6,059 bases of DNA from [Haemophilus] felis (GTDB lineage: Bacteria; Pseudomonadota; Gammaproteobacteria; Enterobacterales; Pasteurellaceae). The position numbers were made by a program, and so were the translations under genes. Numbering within the stretch: the first letter of the stretch is position 1; each line of letters begins with the position of its first letter. This document shows, one piece after another, positions 1 to 6,059 of the stretch. Location: the NCBI GenBank assembly GCA_002015125.1, contig MUYB01000067.1:1-6059 (forward strand). The letters are read 5' to 3'. The notes below the pieces were generated by a model that saw only the letters and a list, made by a program, of their open reading frames with translations, was not told the origin of the DNA and did not search any database.

Positions 1-19
1 ACTTCTGGGGTGCAGATCA
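1..19. mobile_element. Probable end of an IS3-family insertion sequence (body lies to the left, outside the window)
   Basis: Read on the minus strand, these bases are TGATCTGCACCCCAGAAGT. This resembles the terminal inverted repeats of the IS150 group of the IS3 family, which start with TG and carry a CTGCACCC core (recalled, not searched). With this orientation the outer edge would be at position 19 (plus-strand ending GATCA) and the element would extend leftwards out of view. No transposase codons can be confirmed in the 19 visible bases, and neither a target duplication nor the other end can be seen. It could instead be the tail of an unrelated gene. Moderate to low confidence. Confidence 0.4.
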
Positions 20-54
20 ACTCAAGGTGGTTTTTTTGTTGTTAAAGTGTATCT

Positions 55-3107
<3,053 letters not shown>

Positions 3108-3111
3108 AATT

Positions 3112-4368
3112 TTAAGCGTTGTTCGTTAATTTCTTGGTATTAACTAAAGTAAATACAGAAATGGATGTAAAGACAAGAGCAATACAACCTAAGATAAAAT
3201 ACGTAGATTGAAAGCCATACATATCGTATAAAGTTCCTATCGCAGGCGATAAAATCATATTACCAATCTGCTTTGAAAAGTGGCAAGAAACTAAATAAAT
3301 GGTTGCAGAGAAACGGACTTCAAATACGTCAGCAATATATTTGAAAACTCCAACCAAATAGAATGGTACTTCAAACATGTGCAATATTTTCAATACAACT
3401 ACGTGCCATGCTTCTGTTGCAAAAGATGACCCCATAATACGGATACTCATAATTGAGCCTGCAATTAATAACGCATTCTTTGCCCCTATACGATTAATTA
3501 ATAAAGGCACAAAAAACATAATTATCGCATTTAATAACTCACCACCAGTTGTTACATAACCAAAGAACTTCATTCCTTGCTCTTTAGATTCAAAGAATGT
3601 ATTGAAGAAATTACCAAATTGTTGGTCAAAAATATCGTAAACACAAGCAACCCCAACAACATAAGTTAATAATGCCCAGAAACGAGGTAGTGAAAAGAGT
3701 TTCAACGCTTGTTTTAGTGTAATAGGGCTAGTATTCACCCCTAATTTATCTACTACTTGAACGGTATTATTGCTATCTGTTTTAGCAAGAAAAATAAGAA
3801 TCAATAAAACAACAGCGGTAGCGGAACCAAGCCAAAAAACTGCATTCGGTTGCGAACTATACAAATTACCTGCGATAGACGCACAAATTGCCCAACCTAA
3901 CATTCCGAATAATCTTGTTCTTCCATATTCAAAGCCATTTAAACGACTGATACGCTCAATGTAAGCTTCTGATGCAGGAGCGCCTGCTTGGAAAACAAAT
4001 CCCATATATGCACCACCAGAAATGATACCTAACCATAAATTGGTTTTTAATAACGGCGCAAAAACATATATAAAGAATGGAGCATAGAAAAGAAGTAATA
4101 TTGCAAGTATCCAAAGCAGATGTTTTCGAATACCTAATTTATCTGATAAGAAACCTAGAATAGGCTGGAAAAGTAAAGCAAAGAGAGAAATAAACGAAAA
4201 AACGTAGCCAATTTTTTCCCCTTTTAAGCCATGAATATCACCAAGCCAGATCCCTAAAAAAGGATAACAGGTCGCCATAATGAAGAAAAAAGCAAAAAAA
4301 TACGCACTAAAAATCCAATAATTACTGTTGGCTAAGTATTGCGATTTGGATGTGGTTTGATTATTCAT
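3112..4368 (-). CDS. lacY: Lactose permease, proton symporter of the major facilitator superfamily (LacY), 418 aa
   Basis: Inner-membrane transporter that brings in lactose with a proton. It aligns almost without gaps, at an offset of about 8 residues, to E. coli LacY (417 aa), recalled from memory. The 12-helix layout, the MFS loop motif GFLSDKLGIRK and the helix-X segment ILKILHMFEVPF are plain. The residues essential in LacY are kept: counterparts of E126 and R144 (sugar binding), W151, D237, D240, E269, N272, R302, K319, H322 and E325 (proton coupling). The one change seen in the sugar pocket is LacY C148, which is Met here (FGMLGWA). The start is put at 4368 because AGAGGTG sits just upstream. 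An in-frame ATG at 4383 would add MQRCK but has no Shine-Dalgarno and would overlap the better one. It is the first gene of the operon, 18 bp before lacZ, with the promoter, CRP site and operators directly upstream. Confidence 0.95.
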   Translation of the reverse strand: MNNQTTSKSQYLANSNYWIFSAYFFAFFFIMATCYPFLGIWLGDIHGLKGEKIGYVFSFISLFALLFQPILGFLSDKLGIRKHLLWILAILLLFYAPFFIYVFAPLLKTNLWLGIISGGAYMGFVFQAGAPASEAYIERISRLNGFEYGRTRLFGMLGWAICASIAGNLYSSQPNAVFWLGSATAVVLLILIFLAKTDSNNTVQVVDKLGVNTSPITLKQALKLFSLPRFWALLTYVVGVACVYDIFDQQFGNFFNTFFESKEQGMKFFGYVTTGGELLNAIIMFFVPLLINRIGAKNALLIAGSIMSIRIMGSSFATEAWHVVVLKILHMFEVPFYLVGVFKYIADVFEVRFSATIYLVSCHFSKQIGNMILSPAIGTLYDMYGFQSTYFILGCIALVFTSISVFTLVNTKKLTNNA

Positions 4369-4372
4369 CTTA

Positions 4373-4379
4373 CACCTCT
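4373..4379 (-). promoter_or_regulatory. Ribosome binding site deciding the lacY start
   Basis: Minus-strand AGAGGTG, with 6 nt between its GG and the ATG at 4368. It selects this start over the in-frame ATG at 4383, which has only AT-rich DNA in front of it. Confidence 0.75.
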
Positions 4380-4406
4380 GCATTTGTTTAACATTAGAAC
4401 AAGTGG

Positions 4407-4424
4407 AATGTTAACGTTATCATT
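4407..4424. promoter_or_regulatory. Operator O1 for the LacI-family repressor, overlapping the lacYZ transcription start
   Basis: AATGTTAACGTTATCATT is an 18-bp palindrome centred on a CpG with only one mismatched pair (4411/4420). LacI-family repressors typically bind such CpG-centred palindromes. It covers the predicted lacYZ start (about 4418), the place expected for repression. It shares 11 of 12 core bases with the perfect palindrome at 4521-4532. Binding by the adjacent repressor is an inference from adjacency and symmetry. Confidence 0.75.
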
Positions 4425-4430
4425 TTTAAA
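4425..4430 (-). promoter_or_regulatory. Predicted -10 element of the lacYZ promoter (start near 4418)
   Basis: Minus-strand TTTAAA matches TATAAT at 4 of 6 positions and has no good -35 hexamer. It places the start near 4418, about 42-43 bp from the centre of the CRP site. That is the class II arrangement, in which CRP replaces the -35 contact. The weak core elements fit an activator-dependent promoter. The exact base is not certain. Confidence 0.45.
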
Positions 4431-4449
4431 GTAAACACATTTATGGTAA

Positions 4450-4471
4450 AAATGTGAAGTAAGTCATAAAT
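4450..4471. promoter_or_regulatory. CRP-cAMP binding site
   Basis: The core TGTGA (4453-4457), six bases, TCATA (4464-4468) matches the CRP consensus TGTGA-N6-TCACA at 9 of 10 positions, with A/T-rich flanks. It is centred about 42-43 bp upstream of the predicted lacYZ start (class II) and about 45 bp from the predicted lacI start, so it could serve both divergent promoters. This points to catabolite control of the lac genes. Its right edge touches the second operator-like palindrome (4469-4486). Confidence 0.72.
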
Positions 4472-4486
4472 GTTAATGTTAAAATT
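4469..4486. promoter_or_regulatory. Weaker operator-like site O2 between CRP site and lacI promoter
   Basis: AATGTTAATGTTAAAATT matches the core GTTAACGTTAAC at 10 of 12 bases, with the central CpG changed to TpG and the last base changed. It starts within the last three bases of the CRP site and covers the expected -35 region of lacI, so repressor here could compete with CRP and dampen lacI. Its centre is 62 bp from O1 (about six helical turns) and 49 bp from O3. Confidence 0.5.
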
Positions 4487-4493
4487 TATTTTT

Positions 4494-4499
4494 TATGAT
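4494..4499 (+). promoter_or_regulatory. Predicted -10 element of the lacI promoter (start near 4506)
   Basis: TATGAT matches TATAAT at 5 of 6 positions. No convincing -35 hexamer lies 15-18 bp upstream; that region is occupied by the O2-like palindrome and the CRP site. The transcript would carry a leader of about 80 nt that includes operator O3. Confidence 0.4.
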
Positions 4500-4520
4500 A
4501 TAGCTCAAAAAAATAGAGAA

Positions 4521-4532
4521 GTTAACGTTAAC
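4521..4532. promoter_or_regulatory. Operator O3, perfect 12-bp palindrome in the lacI leader
   Basis: GTTAACGTTAAC is fully self-complementary and centred on a CpG, as expected for a LacI-family operator. It lies about 15-27 bp after the predicted lacI start and 57 bp before its ATG, a position suited to autorepression. It has the most symmetrical core of the three, but the symmetry does not extend into the flanks as it does at O1. Confidence 0.7.
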
Positions 4533-4588
4533 AATTACGGTAAAAAATTTCATGATGAACGATAAGTTCACTAATTATTCGAGAAAAA

Positions 4589-5587
4589 ATGACATCTTTA
4601 AAAGACGTAGCAGAATTAGCGGGGGTTTCTTTGATGACAGTATCAAGAGCGCTCAATAATCCAGAAAAGTTATCCCAAAAAACCTATGAAGTAGTTAAGA
4701 AGGCTATTGATGAATTGAATTATGTGCCAAGCCTTGCTGCACAAAGTATTCGAGGAAGTTATGCTAAAAAGATTGGGGTGCTATCCTTTGGAACTGCAAC
4801 AACCCCTTTTTCAGTTGAAATTTTATTAGGTATTGAGCAAACAGTAAGACTATCTGGATGGCATTCTTTTGTGATTAACTGCATAGAAAATGAAAAAGAA
4901 TCGTTAAAACATAGTGTAGAAGCTCTGCTTGCACAACGTCCAAATGCAATTATCATTGCAAGGAATGGTTTAAAAAAAGTAAAAGTGCCGAAAGCACTAA
5001 GACACTTTCCGATAGTGTTGGCGAACTGTGTGACAAATGATATTCATGTCGCAAGTTATATTCCTAATGATTTTCAAGGTCAATTTGAACTGACGGAATT
5101 GATTATTAAGCAAGGTTATCAAAGACCTCTCTTTTTACATATCCCACATAATTATATTGCAACAGAAAGACGCAAATCAGGATTTGAAAAAGCATGGTAT
5201 TCACAAGAAAAAGTGAGTGAACCTGTATCTTTCTTTATGGAAGCTGATGGTGAGGATTATAAACAAGGTGCTGAACCTTTAATGAAAATTTTAGAGAGTA
5301 ATCATACTGAATTTCCATTTGATGTCGTAATTTGTGGTAATGACCGAATTGCCTTCGTTGCTTATCAATTACTGCTGAGTAAAGGGTTTAGAATTCCTGA
5401 AGATGTAGCTGTTGTTGGATATGATAACACGGTCGGGATGTCCCATTTATTTATTCCATCTTTAACAACTGTTGAGCTTCCACATTATGAAATGGGTAAA
5501 CAAGCAGCGTTACATCTTATTGAGAATAGAACGCATTCTGATACTTGTCTGTTGCAATGCCCATTGATTATAGGGAAATCTTGCTAA
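4589..5587 (+). CDS. lacI: LacI-family transcriptional repressor of the lac genes, 332 aa
   Basis: Probable galactoside-responsive repressor of lacYZ and of itself. The N-terminal helix-turn-helix is typical (SLKDVAELAGVS, LMTVSRAL, residues 3-22), followed by a hinge around 48-56 (AAQSIRG) and a periplasmic-binding-protein-like core (about 60-332). Core residues line up with LacI inducer contacts: R195 with R197, N251 in CGNDRIA with N246, and D279 in VVGYDN with D274; LacI D149 is matched by N146. Recognition-helix positions 15-16 are Leu-Met where LacI has Tyr17-Gln18, so its operator should differ from the E. coli one. The usual hinge leucine (LacI L56) is I54. The protein ends where the core ends, lacking the C-terminal tetramerisation helix of 360-aa LacI, so a dimer is expected. 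It is transcribed divergently from lacY across a shared control region. Its ribosome site is weak (GAGA just before the ATG). The family is certain; the exact inducer is inferred from the neighbours. Confidence 0.92.
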   Translation: MTSLKDVAELAGVSLMTVSRALNNPEKLSQKTYEVVKKAIDELNYVPSLAAQSIRGSYAKKIGVLSFGTATTPFSVEILLGIEQTVRLSGWHSFVINCIENEKESLKHSVEALLAQRPNAIIIARNGLKKVKVPKALRHFPIVLANCVTNDIHVASYIPNDFQGQFELTELIIKQGYQRPLFLHIPHNYIATERRKSGFEKAWYSQEKVSEPVSFFMEADGEDYKQGAEPLMKILESNHTEFPFDVVICGNDRIAFVAYQLLLSKGFRIPEDVAVVGYDNTVGMSHLFIPSLTTVELPHYEMGKQAALHLIENRTHSDTCLLQCPLIIGKSC

Positions 5588-5593
5588 CCTGAC

Positions 5594-5610
5594 ATGTTAA
5601 AATATAACAT
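5594..5610. repeat. Short AT-rich inverted repeat just after lacI
   Basis: ATGTTA and TAACAT are separated by 5 bases, 6 bp after the lacI stop. With no G+C-rich stem and no T run it is a poor intrinsic terminator. The arms equal the outer arms of the O1-type operator (ATGTTA...TAACAT), with a 5-bp instead of a 4-bp centre, so it may be a variant repressor site, a weak hairpin or chance. Confidence 0.35.
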
Positions 5611-5666
5611 CTATTACTCTACTGTGTTTATATAGTGTTTCACATAAAATAGCTTAATAGTAGTGG

Positions 5667-5706
5667 TGACATTTATTTGTATCTTTTGACATTTATTTGA
5701 ATCTTT
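5667..5706. repeat. Two abutting 20-bp direct repeats at the transposon end (probable transposase binding sites)
   Basis: TGACATTTATTTGTATCTTT (5667-5686) is followed without a gap by TGACATTTATTTGAATCTTT (5687-5706), one base different. They end 4 bp before the junction with comM at 5710/5711. Tandem sites of about 20 bp just inside a TGT/ACA terminus are what TnsB-like transposases recognise in Tn7-like elements. No third clear copy is seen in 5588-5666. Confidence 0.75.
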
Positions 5707-6059
5707 AACAACCCTCTCCTACAAGCGCTGGCGTGGAAGCGCTGTGGTGTGGCGAACGAAATGGACGCTGTTTCCAATTATGAAAATTCAGTTCATTTTG
5801 TACCAAACTGGTTACCGATGCTGTTTCAATGGCTTCTTGATCGCTCATTTCTGGCAACAACCCCGTTAAACGACTGGCGAGCATGGTTTTTCCCGTGCCG
5901 GGCGGACCTAAAAATAACAAATTATGCTGACCTGCCGCGGCGATAGTTAACGCCCGTTTGGCGTGTTGTTGCCCGATAATATCCGTGAGATCTTTTGCTT
6001 TTAAGGCAAGCGCCACCGCATTTTCTGCCTGATTAGACGACGTGAAATCCGACGCCACG
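5705..6059 (-). pseudogene. comM: comM (yifB), Mg-chelatase-like AAA+ helicase, interrupted by the transposon; 5' part runs off the window
   Basis: ComM is a cytoplasmic hexameric AAA+ helicase that drives branch migration of incoming DNA during natural transformation. About 117 internal residues are visible, including DIIGQQHAKRALTIAAAG, the Walker A motif GPPGTGKT (visible residues 51-58) and RPFRSPHHSAS. The frame is open to the right edge; the apparent start there is only a GTG in the ongoing frame. The match is clear up to ALVG-E-G, where the family has VGGG followed by PGEISLAH and the Walker B segment LFLDELPEF. Here the next codons, TGT and TAA, come from the transposon end, so Walker B, the sensors and the C-terminal lid (roughly the last 220-230 of about 506 residues) are cut off and the ATPase should be dead. 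The Glu in VGEG is unusual. G+C is about 50%, unlike the lac side. The missing 3' half presumably lies beyond the other transposon end. Confidence 0.88.
5711..5715. other. Putative 5-bp target-site duplicate next to the transposon end
   Basis: ACCCT lies immediately outside the terminal ACA. Tn7-like elements duplicate 5 bp. In Acinetobacter comM islands the duplicate recalled is ACCGC, at the same pair of codons in the VGGG motif. Only one copy can be seen here, so this is a prediction. Confidence 0.45.

Noticed and set aside
21..37. Intrinsic terminator for lacZ or for a left-hand gene
   Set aside because: Only one stem arm plus the T run is visible, and the T run points the wrong way for lacZ. 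Without the left sequence it cannot be called as a terminator.
4369..4383. In-frame ATG at 4383 as an earlier lacY start (adds MQRCK)
   Set aside because: It has no Shine-Dalgarno, and the strong AGAGGTG lies inside the extension, correctly placed for the ATG at 4368. The shorter protein also matches the usual LacY length.
4552..4659. Short open frame beginning ATGATGAAC upstream of and overlapping lacI
   Set aside because: It is out of frame with lacI, has no ribosome site or recognisable product, and most of it overlaps the helix-turn-helix coding sequence.
5945..5953. GTTAACG half-site in comM
   Set aside because: It is a single half-site in conserved coding sequence with no symmetrical partner.

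Overview
The window looks like a Pasteurellaceae-type gammaproteobacterium (Haemophilus/Actinobacillus/Aggregatibacter group). The comM fragment at the right edge reads like Haemophilus ComM as I remember it. The rest is an accessory lactose-utilisation cluster in much more AT-rich DNA. By hand count the comM flank (5711-6059) is about 50% G+C, while sampled 60-base lines of the lac cluster are about 22-37%.

Layout, left to right. Positions 1-19 look like the terminal inverted repeat of an IS3-family (IS150-group-like) insertion sequence lying mostly outside the window. A beta-galactosidase gene of the LacZ/EbgA GH2 type (55-3093, minus) follows. Upstream of it on the same strand is a close relative of the E. 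coli lactose permease LacY (3112-4368, minus). The two genes are 18 bp apart and form an operon in the order lacY-lacZ, the reverse of E. coli; no lacA is visible. A roughly 200-bp divergent control region (4369-4588) holds one perfect and two imperfect GTTAACGTTAAC palindromes and a near-consensus CRP site. A LacI-family repressor gene (4589-5587, plus) is transcribed away from the operon. Its product stops at the end of the sugar-binding core and lacks the tetramerisation helix of E. coli LacI.

Right of lacI, 5588-5710 has the hallmarks of a Tn7-like (heteromeric transposase, Tn6022/AbaR-type) transposon end: two abutting 20-bp direct repeats differing at one base, then a terminal ACA (TGT read from the other strand). 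Immediately beyond it is comM (minus), the ATP-dependent branch-migration helicase used in natural transformation. Its reading frame is cut in the conserved VGGG region just after the Walker A segment, and the first transposon bases supply a TGT codon and a TAA stop. The simplest reading is a mobile lac island, the right end of a Tn7-like element inserted in comM, whose left end and transposase genes lie outside the window.

Working model: LacY imports lactose with protons, LacZ hydrolyses it to glucose and galactose (and probably makes the allolactose-type inducer), and the repressor binds the palindromes to control lacYZ and itself. CRP-cAMP would activate lacYZ from a class II position. Gaining the element traded an intact comM for lactose use. 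The gene identities are secure. The transposon interpretation is well supported by the junction but not proven, because only one end is visible.
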